Origin: an uncultured Sutterella sp.
Lineage (GTDB): Bacteria; Pseudomonadota; Gammaproteobacteria; Burkholderiales; Burkholderiaceae_F
NCBI GenBank assembly: GCA_900542195.1
Contig: UQNA01000015.1
Span: 1 to 46,310, forward strand
DNA length: 46,310 bases
Direction of reading: 5' to 3'
A program made the translations under genes and the position numbers. This document shows, one piece after another, positions 16,230 to 24,842 of the stretch (positions are counted from its first letter, which is position 1; every line of letters begins with the position of its first letter). The notes under the pieces were generated by a model. The model made no database searches. It was not told the DNA's origin and saw nothing but the letters and a program-made list of their open reading frames with translations.

Positions 16230-17336
16230 ATGAATAAATTTTTCCGTTGTGGCATTTTTGGAGCAGTTCTCCTCTCTATGGTTTTGAGCGGGTGTCAAGA
16301 AGAGAAAAAAACAGCACCCAAAGCCAAACCAATTCCTGTTCATACTTTAGCTGCAGTACCATCAAATCAACCTTATTGGGTCGAAGTTTTTGGTCAAACC
16401 GAAGGCAATGAAGCCGTGTTGGTTTATCCTCAGGTAACCGGTTCTATCTTGGAAAGAGTCTATCGTGAAGGACAGGCCGTCAAAAAAGGAGAGCCCTTAT
16501 TCATTATTGATCCGGCTCCCTTCGAAGCTGTTTATGAAAGTGCGGCAGCCGCTGCACAGCAAGCTCAGGCGAACTTAAAACAAGCCCAAAGAGAAGCAAA
16601 AAGATATACGGAACTTCACAAAGTCAAAGCCGTAAGCAGCAAAGAATACACAGACGCAGTTTCCTCTTATGAAGTAAGCAAGGCGAATTTACAAGCTGCT
16701 CTGGCAAAAGAAAAAGAAGCAAAAATCACGCTTGGATATACAACGGTCAAGGCTCCTGTTGACGGAGTTGCCGGTCGCTCCTTAGTTAATCCCGGAACTT
16801 TAGTGCAGGCCAATTCCACGCAGTTAACGGATATTACTCAAGAAGACGTTTTGAAGGCCAGATTCTCGTTAAGCGACAGCCAACTCCATGGTTACGAAAT
16901 CAATGAAAATTCGCCGGTTTTTGTTTTTAATGACAAATTAAAAGAGCCCGTCGAGGGAAAAATCAACTTTACGTCTGTCCAGGTTGATCCAAAAACCGGA
17001 ACCCGTTCTTTAAGTGCAGAAATTCCTTCTGTCGGAGGACTGCTCCCTGGTCAATACGTCACAGTACGTCTTACTCTAGGCATGCAGAACGGCGTTTTCC
17101 TTATTCCACAGAAAGCTATTCGTCAGTTGTCTGACGGAACCTATTCCGTTTACCTGTTAAAAGACAATAAAGCCAGAGCTACTCCGATCACAGTCGGCAA
17201 ATGGTCAGGAAAAGACTGGATTGTGACGGGAGGTCTTAAAGCCGGAGACGAGGTCATCATTGACAATATCCAGAGGCTCAAAGACAAAGCGGCCGTAAAT
17301 AAGGTGTCTGACAATAACGCTTCCGGGAAGAAATAA
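16230..17336 (+). CDS. RND efflux pump periplasmic adaptor (AcrA/MexA-like lipoprotein)
   Basis: A 368-residue membrane-fusion protein. It starts with a lipoprotein signal and lipobox LSGC (Cys 22). The lipoyl domain segment YPQVTGSILERVYREGQAVKKGEPLFIIDPAPFEAVYESA (about 69-108) leads into an alanine/glutamine-rich alpha-hairpin (about 109-165), then the second lipoyl half (YTTVKAPVDGVAGRS) and the beta-barrel domains (PVEGKINFTSVQVDPKTGTRSLSAEI, LLPGQYVTVRL). It links the inner-membrane transporter encoded two bases downstream to a TolC-type outer-membrane channel, which is not encoded here. Confidence 0.93.
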   Translation: MNKFFRCGIFGAVLLSMVLSGCQEEKKTAPKAKPIPVHTLAAVPSNQPYWVEVFGQTEGNEAVLVYPQVTGSILERVYREGQAVKKGEPLFIIDPAPFEAVYESAAAAAQQAQANLKQAQREAKRYTELHKVKAVSSKEYTDAVSSYEVSKANLQAALAKEKEAKITLGYTTVKAPVDGVAGRSLVNPGTLVQANSTQLTDITQEDVLKARFSLSDSQLHGYEINENSPVFVFNDKLKEPVEGKINFTSVQVDPKTGTRSLSAEIPSVGGLLPGQYVTVRLTLGMQNGVFLIPQKAIRQLSDGTYSVYLLKDNKARATPITVGKWSGKDWIVTGGLKAGDEVIIDNIQRLKDKAAVNKVSDNNASGKK

Positions 17337-17338
17337 TT

Positions 17339-20300
17339 ATGCTTTCACAATTTTGCATCCGCCGGCCAATTTTTGCCTCGGTAATGTCAATCATTATTGT
17401 GATTGCAGGTCTTTTGGCCGGCCGATTTCTGCCTGTAGGACAATATCCGGAAATTACGCCTCCGGTTGTATTCGTCTCCGCCACCTATGAAGGAGCAGAC
17501 GCCGCGACATTAGCAAAAACCGTGGCAGCCCCGATTGAAGATCAACTATCCGGAGTAGAAGGTCTTCTGTATTACGAAACATCTCTTCGCTCCAACGGTA
17601 CTGTCCGTATTACCTGTACTTTTGAAGTCGGAACCGATCCTAATGATGCGATGCTGGAAATCAATAACCGCGTCCGATCTGCGGAAAGACGGCTTCCTGA
17701 GACGGTTCGTCAAGGCGGCGTCAACGTTAGAAAGAGAAGTGAAGAAACTCTCATGATTGTGCCCTTCTACTCTCCCAACGGAGAACTGAAGAACATTCAA
17801 CTGGCAGACTTTGTCAATCTAAACGTTATTGACGACCTTAAGCGAGTTCCGGGCGTCGGCGACGTAGACGTTTTCGGAAACTCTCAGAGCGCCATGAGAA
17901 TTTGGCTCGACCCAAAGAAAATGGGGCAGCTCGGCATTACCGCAATGGACGTTCATAACGCCATTGACCAACAAAACATGCAATATGCGGCAGGTAAAGT
18001 CGGTGCCGCACCTAATGAAGATGACCAACAGCTCGTTTATACCATTCGAACCAAAGGGCAGCTTCTAACACCGGAAGAGTTCGGCAACATCACTTTGGTT
18101 TCAAAGGGTGCAGAAGGTATTCTGAGAATTAAGGACATTGCCAGAGTAGAAGTCGGCAACCGCAGTTATGAAGCCTACAACCGCCTGAATGACTATCCAA
18201 GCATTACCGTTGCCGTCTATCTTCAGCCCGGTGCTAACGCCCTGCAAACTGCTGAAGATGTCAAGGCAAAGCTTAAGGAGCTTTCACAAAGCTTTCCGGA
18301 AAATATTGCTTATACCATTACCGATGACAATTCTCTCTTCGTGGAAGCGGCTCTGAGCGAAGTTCTTCAAACTTTATTTGAAGCTGCTTTACTCGTCCTT
18401 TTTGTCGTCTATATCTTCCTGCAGAGTTGGCGCGCCACAATCATTCCGATGCTTGCCGTGCCGGTTTCCTTAATCGGAACTTTAGCGGGGCTTTGGGCAT
18501 TAGGCTTCAGCATTAATACGCTGACATTGTTTGCGATGACGCTGGCTATCGGTATTGTTGTGGATGACGCCATTGTGGTGCTGGAAAACGTTGAACGTTT
18601 AATGGTCACGGAACATCTCAGCCCTTTGGAAGCCAGTAAGAAGGCGATGAAAGAAGTCGGCAGTGCTCTTGTTGCCATCGTTTTGGTCTTGAGTACGGTA
18701 TTTACGCCGGTTGCTTTCTTAGGAGGCATTGCAGGTGAACTTTACAGACAATTCGCCGTAACAATCGGCGTTTCGGTTGTTTTATCCGGATTCGTTGCTC
18801 TGACCCTTACTCCGGCTTTATGCGCCATTCTGCTCAAGCGTAAAGACAGGCCGCTGAAGATATTTGATTATTTCAACCAAGGGTTTAATGCCTTTAGAAG
18901 TTTCTTTGTTTCGGGAGTTGCTTTTTTCCTTCGCAATAAATGGCTTGCCGCACTTTCCTTGCTTATTGCAATTTGGGGTTCTTGGGAGTTTCTGCAGATT
19001 GTTCCGACTTCTTTTGTTCCAAAGGAAGACCAAGGAATGGCACGCCTTGCGATCCAGCTTCCTGAGGGAGCTTCATTAAACCGTACTGGTGTCACGGTCG
19101 ATGAAATTTCTAAAGATATACGCAAAATTGAAGGAGTACGTCAGGTCACGGTTCTGGTTGCCAATGACACAATTGCAAACGATACTAAGTCGAATGCCGC
19201 TACATTTTTAGTCCAGTTAGAGCCTTGGGAAGAAAGAAGCATTACTTCCAATGAAGTCATCAAGAAACTTCAAAATCTCATCAACAAGCGATCAGACTCA
19301 ACCGGTCAAGCCGTTAATCCTGCCCCTATCCGAGGATTAGGACGAGCCGGTGGTTTGGATTTTTATATTCAGTCCAGAGAAAGCGACGATCCTTTGGCTC
19401 TTCAACAAGTCTCTCAAGACTTCAGAGATGCTCTAGTTAAGGAAGATTCCGTCAGCAGTGCCCGCTCCATGGTATCAGCGGATGCCCCGCAGTTATTCCT
19501 GACAGTTGATGAAGCCAAGGCCCTGGCCATGAATATTCCGATTAAAGATGTCTATAACACTCTGGCTTACTTCATGGGCGGTAAATATGTTAATGACTTC
19601 ACAAGAATCGGTAAGATTTACCGTGTCTATATCCAAGCTGATGCAAAATTCAGAATGACTCCTGAAGCTCTCGGGGAACTCTACGTACGTTCTTCGACCG
19701 GACAAATGGTTCCTCTCTCGGCACTAACAAAGGTAGAAAGAACCTCAGGACCAGAATCTCTGAAAAGAGTCAACGGGTTCTTAGCAGGCTCAATGAACGT
19801 ACAGTCCGAGCAAGGCTACAGTACCGGCGACCTCATTACCGCGGTGGAAGCGCACAGTGCCAACTTGCCAAGCGGCTACCATCTTGAGTGGGTTGGTCAA
19901 GCATTCCATGAGAAGCGCATGGGCAGCTCTTCGGCCAGTGCTTTTGCTTTCGGCATGATCATTGTGTTCCTTATCTTGGCAGCACAGTTTGAACGGTGGT
20001 CGCTCCCGATTGCCGTGGTTATGGCCGTTCCCTATTCCATTCTCGGTGCTCTTATTGCCACTTACTTCAGAGGATTCAACAACGATATCTATTTCCAAAT
20101 CGGATTGTTGGTATTGGTAGGTTTGACAGCAAAGAATGCAATTTTGATTGTTGAGTTCGCCTCTCAACTGATGCATGAAGGCAAATCTGTCCGAGAGGCT
20201 GCTTTAGAAGCTGCCAAACTGCGTCTCAGACCAATCGTGATGACTTCCATGGCGTTTATTCTCGGCGTCATCCCTCTGGCTACCGCCACCGGAGCCGGGG

Positions 20301-20434
20301 CCGCTGCGAGACAATCCATGGGTACAGGCGTGCTTGGCGGAATGTTAGCAGCTACCTTCATCACCACGTTCTTTATTCCCGTGTTCTTTACTTGGTTTGT
20401 TTCCAAGAAACAAAAGAAAGTCCAAGAGAATTAG
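17339..20434 (+). CDS. RND multidrug efflux transporter (AcrB/HAE1 family)
   Basis: A 1031-residue proton-driven drug exporter with the typical two repeats: TM1 at about 10-28, a large periplasmic porter domain, TM2-6 around 335-500, a second porter domain and TM8-12 at the end. The proton-relay Asp pair is present in GIVVDDAIVVLENVERLM, and the TM10 Lys in GLTAKNAILIVEFASQL. Text such as PVSLIGTLAGLWALGFSINTLTLFAM and AVPYSILGALIATYFRG is characteristic of HAE1. It functions as a trimer with the upstream adaptor. No TetR-type regulator adjoins the operon, so control is probably remote. A terminator follows. Confidence 0.95.
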   Translation: MLSQFCIRRPIFASVMSIIIVIAGLLAGRFLPVGQYPEITPPVVFVSATYEGADAATLAKTVAAPIEDQLSGVEGLLYYETSLRSNGTVRITCTFEVGTDPNDAMLEINNRVRSAERRLPETVRQGGVNVRKRSEETLMIVPFYSPNGELKNIQLADFVNLNVIDDLKRVPGVGDVDVFGNSQSAMRIWLDPKKMGQLGITAMDVHNAIDQQNMQYAAGKVGAAPNEDDQQLVYTIRTKGQLLTPEEFGNITLVSKGAEGILRIKDIARVEVGNRSYEAYNRLNDYPSITVAVYLQPGANALQTAEDVKAKLKELSQSFPENIAYTITDDNSLFVEAALSEVLQTLFEAALLVLFVVYIFLQSWRATIIPMLAVPVSLIGTLAGLWALGFSINTLTLFAMTLAIGIVVDDAIVVLENVERLMVTEHLSPLEASKKAMKEVGSALVAIVLVLSTVFTPVAFLGGIAGELYRQFAVTIGVSVVLSGFVALTLTPALCAILLKRKDRPLKIFDYFNQGFNAFRSFFVSGVAFFLRNKWLAALSLLIAIWGSWEFLQIVPTSFVPKEDQGMARLAIQLPEGASLNRTGVTVDEISKDIRKIEGVRQVTVLVANDTIANDTKSNAATFLVQLEPWEERSITSNEVIKKLQNLINKRSDSTGQAVNPAPIRGLGRAGGLDFYIQSRESDDPLALQQVSQDFRDALVKEDSVSSARSMVSADAPQLFLTVDEAKALAMNIPIKDVYNTLAYFMGGKYVNDFTRIGKIYRVYIQADAKFRMTPEALGELYVRSSTGQMVPLSALTKVERTSGPESLKRVNGFLAGSMNVQSEQGYSTGDLITAVEAHSANLPSGYHLEWVGQAFHEKRMGSSSASAFAFGMIIVFLILAAQFERWSLPIAVVMAVPYSILGALIATYFRGFNNDIYFQIGLLVLVGLTAKNAILIVEFASQLMHEGKSVREAALEAAKLRLRPIVMTSMAFILGVIPLATATGAGAAARQSMGTGVLGGMLAATFITTFFIPVFFTWFVSKKQKKVQEN

Positions 20435-20442
20435 AGAGAAAC

Positions 20443-20479
20443 ACGCTGCTGAGGAGAAATTCCAAAGCAGCGTTTTTTT
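20443..20479 (+). terminator. Intrinsic terminator after the RND transporter
   Basis: ACGCTGCT / AGCAGCGT form an 8-bp stem around a 15-base loop, with a run of T directly after it, eight bases beyond the stop codon. Confidence 0.85.
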
Positions 20480-20626
20480 CAGGACAGCGCTCTGTAACAA
20501 ATTCTCTCCTTTTGTTGGAAACCGTAATAACCTATGTCCCATAGCCCGAAAAAGGTCTTTGGTAACGTTATTTACACTCTCAAAATCTATCTTGACCCTC
20601 AGGTTTTTACTTTTAAGGAGACCTGA

Positions 20627-20998
20627 ATGCAATTACGTACACTTATTGCAACCGGCTTGCTCGGCCTTGGCTTTGTTCTCGGCAATGCGCAAGCTGAGGG
20701 AGTCGAAACGGCAGCTTTCAACGGGAGCGGCCCAGTCGATAAGACAGTTCAAGATGTTGGCGTCAGAGGCGTTCCTTTCGAACTCGTCGAACTAGACGGC
20801 AACTTGATTGAAGCTGTCGGAGGCGAAGACTATATATTCCAAGATTCGACCGGTAAGATCATTGTTCACGTTCCGGAAGAACTGATGGTCGGACAAGTTA
20901 TTTCCCAGAACACTCCGGTTAAAGTTCAAGGCGAAGTCCATCAAGATGTCGTCCAGCCAAAATCCGTGGACGTTTTTGATATTGAACCGCTTCAATAG
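20627..20998 (+). CDS. Periplasmic YgiW/YdeI-type OB-fold (BOF) protein
   Basis: A 123-residue protein with a cleavable signal peptide (LIATGLLGLGFVLGNAQA, cleavage near residue 23) and one bacterial OB-fold domain. Characteristic text is FELVELDGNLIEAVGGEDYIFQDSTGKIIVHVPEEL and TPVKVQGEVHQDVVQPKSVDVFDIEPL, matching the order of blocks in YgiW/YdeI. These small periplasmic proteins are linked to envelope, metal, peroxide or antimicrobial peptide stress; the ligand is uncertain. AAGGAG stands upstream of the ATG. The gene is monocistronic, between two terminators. Confidence 0.87.
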   Translation: MQLRTLIATGLLGLGFVLGNAQAEGVETAAFNGSGPVDKTVQDVGVRGVPFELVELDGNLIEAVGGEDYIFQDSTGKIIVHVPEELMVGQVISQNTPVKVQGEVHQDVVQPKSVDVFDIEPLQ

Positions 20999-21037
20999 CA
21001 GAAATTGAAGTATCCTAAATACTCCATGAGAGTTGAG

Positions 21038-21062
21038 AAGAGGAGCCTTCGGCTCCTCTTTT
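21038..21062 (+). terminator. Intrinsic terminator after the YgiW-like gene
   Basis: AAGAGGAGCC / GGCTCCTCTT is a perfect 10-bp stem with a 3-base loop and a short T tail. It separates this gene from the convergent binding-protein gene. Confidence 0.88.
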
Positions 21063-21076
21063 GGATCAATTAAATC

Positions 21077-21859
21077 TTATTTTATGTATTGATTTTCCCA
21101 CTTGTCCATTGTTCCGTCAGCCTTGACCTTCTTCATCCAGTCATTGACTGCTTCTTCAAGTTTCGGATAGCCTTGTTTCATCAAAACGCCGAAATGATTT
21201 TCCGTAAACGGCTTATCAACTAAAGGAGCTGCCAGCTTAGGATTGTCTTTGACATAACGGCGAGCTTCCATCGTTTCGGTAATCATGACGTCAGCTTTAC
21301 CTTCACCGACTAAGCCCGGAATCTCAGCATTATGTTCATGCATTGTGAGCTGAGCTTTCGGAGTGGATTCTTTAGCAAACTTTTCGTTTGTTCCACCCGG
21401 GTTGTACATGACTCTAACTTCAGGCTTGTTGACATCAGCGAGAGACTTAAACTGTCCTTCTTTGCCTTTAGTGACAAGAATAGTTTTGCCGAATGTGAGA
21501 TAGCCGTCAGACATGGTCATCACTTTCTTGCGTGCGTCGGTAACAGTAATACCGCTGATGCCCACGTCAAACTTGTCGTCCATTGTGTCTTGCTGAAGAG
21601 TCTTCCACTTCGTCGGAACGTACTCGAGCTTAACACCTAAATATTTAGCCAGAGATTCCGCCATTTCAGCGTCGAAACCTTCATATTTGCCGGTTTCTTT
21701 ATTGAGGTAGCTCATTGGCTTGTAATCGCCGGTAGAGCCGACTTTAAGAACTCCGCTTTCTTTAATCTGAGCTAAAGAGCGAGCGGAGACATCCATTGAA
21801 ACGGTGGAAACAGCCATAGCCACTGCGGCCAAGGCCAATGGGAAGATAATTTTTTTCAT
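21077..21859 (-). CDS. Orphan periplasmic solute-binding protein with cyclohexadienyl dehydratase (PheC)-like signatures
   Basis: From the ATG at 21859 the product is 260 residues, with signal peptide MKKIIFPLALAAVAMA and cleavage near residue 26. A TTG at 21874 is a less likely start. The mature protein has the SBP_bac_3 fold of amino-acid ABC transporters. It shares with PheC enzymes GVLKVGSTGDYKPMSY (36-51), GFDAEMAESLA, FDVGISGI, NPGGTNEKFA (153-162) and ADVMITETMEAR (189-200), whose Glu 198 aligns by eye with the conserved Glu of PheC. No ABC permease or ATPase gene adjoins it. It may therefore be a periplasmic prephenate/arogenate dehydratase or a binding protein for a distant transporter. 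Confidence is high for the fold and moderate for the enzyme reading. Confidence 0.75.
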   Translation of the reverse strand: MKKIIFPLALAAVAMAVSTVSMDVSARSLAQIKESGVLKVGSTGDYKPMSYLNKETGKYEGFDAEMAESLAKYLGVKLEYVPTKWKTLQQDTMDDKFDVGISGITVTDARKKVMTMSDGYLTFGKTILVTKGKEGQFKSLADVNKPEVRVMYNPGGTNEKFAKESTPKAQLTMHEHNAEIPGLVGEGKADVMITETMEARRYVKDNPKLAAPLVDKPFTENHFGVLMKQGYPKLEEAVNDWMKKVKADGTMDKWENQYIK

Positions 21860-21940
21860 GATGGGTAAGGTCAAAAACTTATACCTTTTAAATATATTGC
21901 GAAAAAATGCCCATTAGAAAAAAACGAAAAAAGGTTTTCC

Positions 21941-22669
21941 CTAACTCAGCGCATCAATATCTGCTTTGTAGTTCTCTGACCACCCCATACGATCCAAAAC
22001 TTTTTTAAATTCATCATCTAGCGGAGCTTGGACAGTCAGCGATGCTGCACCGGGAAGCTGGATTTTCAATAAGGCACAATGCAAAAGCATTCTGGATATT
22101 CCAAAATACTCATACAGTGCTCTATTGAGATTTCCTTTACCGTATGTCGCATCACCGATTACCGGATGAGCAAGCCATTTCAGATGACGACGAATCTGGT
22201 GCTGTCGTCCCGTTTCCAACCAGAGCCGAATAAGCGACAGTCTGGTTTTGTCATATTTTCCTAACGGAACCGGAACCTCACCGACTGCAATCGTTTTGAA
22301 GTGACTGACAGCTTCCTGGGGTTCCGTTTTCTGTGTTCTTAAATACGGGTCTACCGGCGGACGGAGAGCATGATCAATAGTACCTTCTTGCGGTGCGAAT
22401 CCTCTGGCTACTACGAAATAGAATTTTTCGATGCAGACATTTGCATTAAAAAAGGCAACATCTTCCGGACTAAAGACAAAAATGATTGCTCCCGAGGTAC
22501 CTCTATCAAGCCTAGTTAAAGGCCAAACCTTTCGTCCGAGTTGATCCCGTACGTTCTGTAAAAGAAACTCTGTATCGCCGTTGGCAATTTCAGTTTTGTG
22601 CACGAGCATTTTCGCAGGCTTATTCACCACAGCAAATCTTTCGTTCTGATACAGAATCTCCACAGACAT
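21941..22669 (-). CDS. truC: tRNA pseudouridine-65 synthase TruC
   Basis: A 242-residue RluA-superfamily synthase. The catalytic block is PLTRLDRGTSGAIIFV (about 52-67, catalytic Asp in RLDRGTSG), with VNKPAKMLVHKT near the N-terminus and GRQHQIRRHLKWLAHPVIGDATYGKG (about 154-179). The pattern QNVRDQLGRKVWPLTRLDR, the lack of an S4 domain and the length fit TruC, which makes pseudouridine 65 in tRNA. The start has an AAGG site, 16 bases after the stop of the upstream McrB-N-like gene, so the two are probably co-transcribed. Confidence 0.85.
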   Translation of the reverse strand: MSVEILYQNERFAVVNKPAKMLVHKTEIANGDTEFLLQNVRDQLGRKVWPLTRLDRGTSGAIIFVFSPEDVAFFNANVCIEKFYFVVARGFAPQEGTIDHALRPPVDPYLRTQKTEPQEAVSHFKTIAVGEVPVPLGKYDKTRLSLIRLWLETGRQHQIRRHLKWLAHPVIGDATYGKGNLNRALYEYFGISRMLLHCALLKIQLPGAASLTVQAPLDDEFKKVLDRMGWSENYKADIDALS

Positions 22670-22685
22670 CTATCCGGCCTTTCGG

Positions 22686-23375
22686 TTATTTTTTAGCAAT
22701 ATCGTTTAAGAAAATTGATCTCGTTATTTTCGCAAAACTTTCCTTATTAAATGGTTTCTCACAAACTTTGCTCTTAACCTCTTCAATAATCGTTTTGTAT
22801 TCCGCAAAAGAAGGAACCTTGTGACCCACGGCGATGCCGTGATCCTGCAAAAACCGCCGGCTCGGACCGTCCAATGGAAAATAAACGGCAGGACATACCC
22901 AATACATGCCAATCGTCAAATTGAACTTAATTCCATACTGAGTCGTCGTCAGGCGATCAAACATTGAGCCGACATCTTGGCTGTTATCAAGCAATGCAAG
23001 GAAAAAATTCCAAAGATTTTGAATGTCCTCAGCAGTTTTCCCGTCCTTAAATGAAAAGAACATTGAGTTTTCATTGCTTAATGGAGGAATTCCATGAAAA
23101 TTTTGAGGTGTCGGTTCCTTTACATCAAAGAACTCTTTGAAAGCCTGAGCAACTAAGGATTTCTTGGCATCAGAAATGTGGCGGTTCATAACGCCAAGAA
23201 AAGTGAACGGATCAATGTCCGTAACCTTTACACCTTCAGGATTATGCAAATAAGTTGTTTCTTCAGGAAGTTTCTCAAAAAGAAAAGCTACCAAGGCTCT
23301 TCTGTCTGATGCATATTTCTTTATGCCATTGCAAACTGCAGGATAAAAGTTAACCCAACTAAAATCTTCTTTCAT
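22686..23375 (-). CDS. Stand-alone protein resembling the N-terminal domain of McrB-like AAA ATPases
   Basis: The ATG at 23375 has GGAG six bases upstream and gives 229 residues; the frame extends only a few codons further to a TTG. The text SWVNFYPAVCNGIKKYASDRRALVAFLFE, VTDIDPFTFLGVMNRHISDAKK (51-72), FHGIPPLSNENSMFFSFKD (93-111), DIQNLWNFF (117-125) and KFNLTIGMYWVCPAVYFPLDGPSRRFL (150-176) matches, as I recall it, the domain in front of the AAA motor in some McrB-type restriction ATPases. There is no Walker A or B motif, and the protein ends shortly after this domain. It is either a domain-sized orphan or the stump of a lost larger gene, but no remnant of an AAA domain is visible downstream, where truC begins. 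The function is unknown. Confidence 0.65.
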   Translation of the reverse strand: MKEDFSWVNFYPAVCNGIKKYASDRRALVAFLFEKLPEETTYLHNPEGVKVTDIDPFTFLGVMNRHISDAKKSLVAQAFKEFFDVKEPTPQNFHGIPPLSNENSMFFSFKDGKTAEDIQNLWNFFLALLDNSQDVGSMFDRLTTTQYGIKFNLTIGMYWVCPAVYFPLDGPSRRFLQDHGIAVGHKVPSFAEYKTIIEEVKSKVCEKPFNKESFAKITRSIFLNDIAKK

Positions 23376-23502
23376 AACCAGCTCCAAAAGTTCCAATCAG
23401 GCTACTACGCTGACTTCTTGATCTTTCGGATATCGGCAATTTTGGGAAGACTCAAACGTGAAAGTGTTTCGGGCCGTTAACCAACCGACAGAGGAATCTC
23501 GG

Positions 23503-23541
23503 CAAAAATAAAGCCTCCAAAGTCATTTTCCAATGGAGGCT
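23503..23541 (-). terminator. Intrinsic terminator after dnaJ
   Basis: On the minus strand, AGCCTCCA / TGGAGGCT form an 8-bp stem followed by TTTATTTTT, about 25 bases past the dnaJ stop. Confidence 0.88.
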
Positions 23542-23565
23542 GAGAGAATTAAACGACAAGCGAAC

Positions 23566-24717
23566 TTACTTAAACAAGTCGCCTAGTTTGTCGAAAAATC
23601 CTTTTTTCTCAGGTGCGTGATGGCTTCTCTTACTTTTATGGAGAGTTGCCTCAAAGTTCTTCAAAATTTCTTTTTGTTCATCAGTCAAGTTAACCGGTGT
23701 TTCAACGGCTGTATGAACATAAAGGTCACCGAAATTGCTGGTACGCAAGCTCTTAATACCCTTTCCTCTCAGACGGAAAATCTTACCGGACTGAGTTCCT
23801 TCAGGAATCTTCAAGGTTAGCTTACCGTTCAATGTCGGAACTTCAAGTTCGCCGCCAAGAGCGGCCTGAGCAAAGCTCAACGGCATTTCAAGGTGCAAGT
23901 CGGCACCGTCTCTATCAAATATGTCGTGCTGTTTAACAGAAACTACAACATACAAGTCTCCGTTGGAGCCGCCGTTTTCACCGGGATACCCGCGGCCTGC
24001 AAGACGAATCTTCTGGCCGTCGTCAATACCTGCAGGAATTTGAACCTGAATCTTCTTCCTTTCTTCCTTCCAACCTGTCCCATGGCATTTCGGACAAGGC
24101 TTATCGATGACAGTTCCTTTTCCATGGCAGGTAGGACAAGTCTGTTCAACTTGGAAGAAACCTGCTCCTACTCTTACGCTGCCTGCGCCATGACAAGTCG
24201 GACATTGTTTAGGTTTAGTGCCCTTCTTAGCGCCGGTGCCGTCGCATTCTTCACATTTTGTCCAGGTAGGAACGAGAATTTCCGTTTCATAACCTTCGGC
24301 TGCTTGTTCCAGTGTGATTTCGATTTCATACTGTAAATCTTCACCGCGGCGCATATTTCGGTTTCCGCCGCGAGATCTTGCCTGACCACCGAAGAAGTCG
24401 GCAAAGATATCGTTAATGTTGTCAAAGCCCGCAGAAGAGAAGCCTCCGAATCCGCCTTCAAATCCGCCGAAGCCGCCTTGACCGCCTCCGAATGCGGAAT
24501 GACCGTAGCGATCATATGCAGCACGTTTCTGAGGATCGCTCAAAACCTCGTAGGCTTCACCGACCTGTTTGAATTTTTCTTCAGCTGCTTTATCTCCGTG
24601 ATTGCGATCCGGATGGTATTTCATCGCCAGACGACGATAATTCTTTTTGATTTCTTCTTGGGTAGCGGTTCTTTCTACACCCAGAACTTCGTAATAATCG
24701 AGTTCAGCTTCTGCCAT
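23566..24717 (-). CDS. dnaJ: Chaperone DnaJ (Hsp40)
   Basis: A 383-residue type I Hsp40. It has the J domain (DYYEVLGVERTATQEEIKKNYRRLAMKYHPDRN with HPD at about 36-38), a Gly/Phe-rich linker (about 77-112), four CxxCxGxG zinc-binding repeats (CEECDGTG, CPTCHGAG, CPTCHGKG, CPKCHGTG), and the C-terminal substrate-binding domains with LRLRGKGI-like text. It stimulates DnaK ATPase and delivers clients. Third gene of the grpE-dnaK-dnaJ operon; a conserved-looking hairpin lies in the gap behind dnaK. Confidence 0.97.
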   Translation of the reverse strand: MAEAELDYYEVLGVERTATQEEIKKNYRRLAMKYHPDRNHGDKAAEEKFKQVGEAYEVLSDPQKRAAYDRYGHSAFGGGQGGFGGFEGGFGGFSSAGFDNINDIFADFFGGQARSRGGNRNMRRGEDLQYEIEITLEQAAEGYETEILVPTWTKCEECDGTGAKKGTKPKQCPTCHGAGSVRVGAGFFQVEQTCPTCHGKGTVIDKPCPKCHGTGWKEERKKIQVQIPAGIDDGQKIRLAGRGYPGENGGSNGDLYVVVSVKQHDIFDRDGADLHLEMPLSFAQAALGGELEVPTLNGKLTLKIPEGTQSGKIFRLRGKGIKSLRTSNFGDLYVHTAVETPVNLTDEQKEILKNFEATLHKSKRSHHAPEKKGFFDKLGDLFK

Positions 24718-24767
24718 TGAATAATCTCTTTATACAAGCGAAATTTGAATAGTTTAGTGTAGTCAAT

Positions 24768-24795
24768 AGGGCCGCTCCCTTGCAGGAGCGACCCT
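24768..24795. other. Hairpin in the dnaK-dnaJ intergenic gap
   Basis: AGGGCCGCTCC / GGAGCGACCCT form an 11-bp stem with one mismatch and a 6-base loop. On the minus strand, the direction of the operon, no T tract follows, so it is not a clean terminator. It may set the dnaK:dnaJ ratio by processing or partial attenuation. Confidence 0.6.
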
Positions 24796-24842
24796 AATTT
24801 TTATTATCTAAATGATAACGCTATCGTGTTCAACTTTACTGA

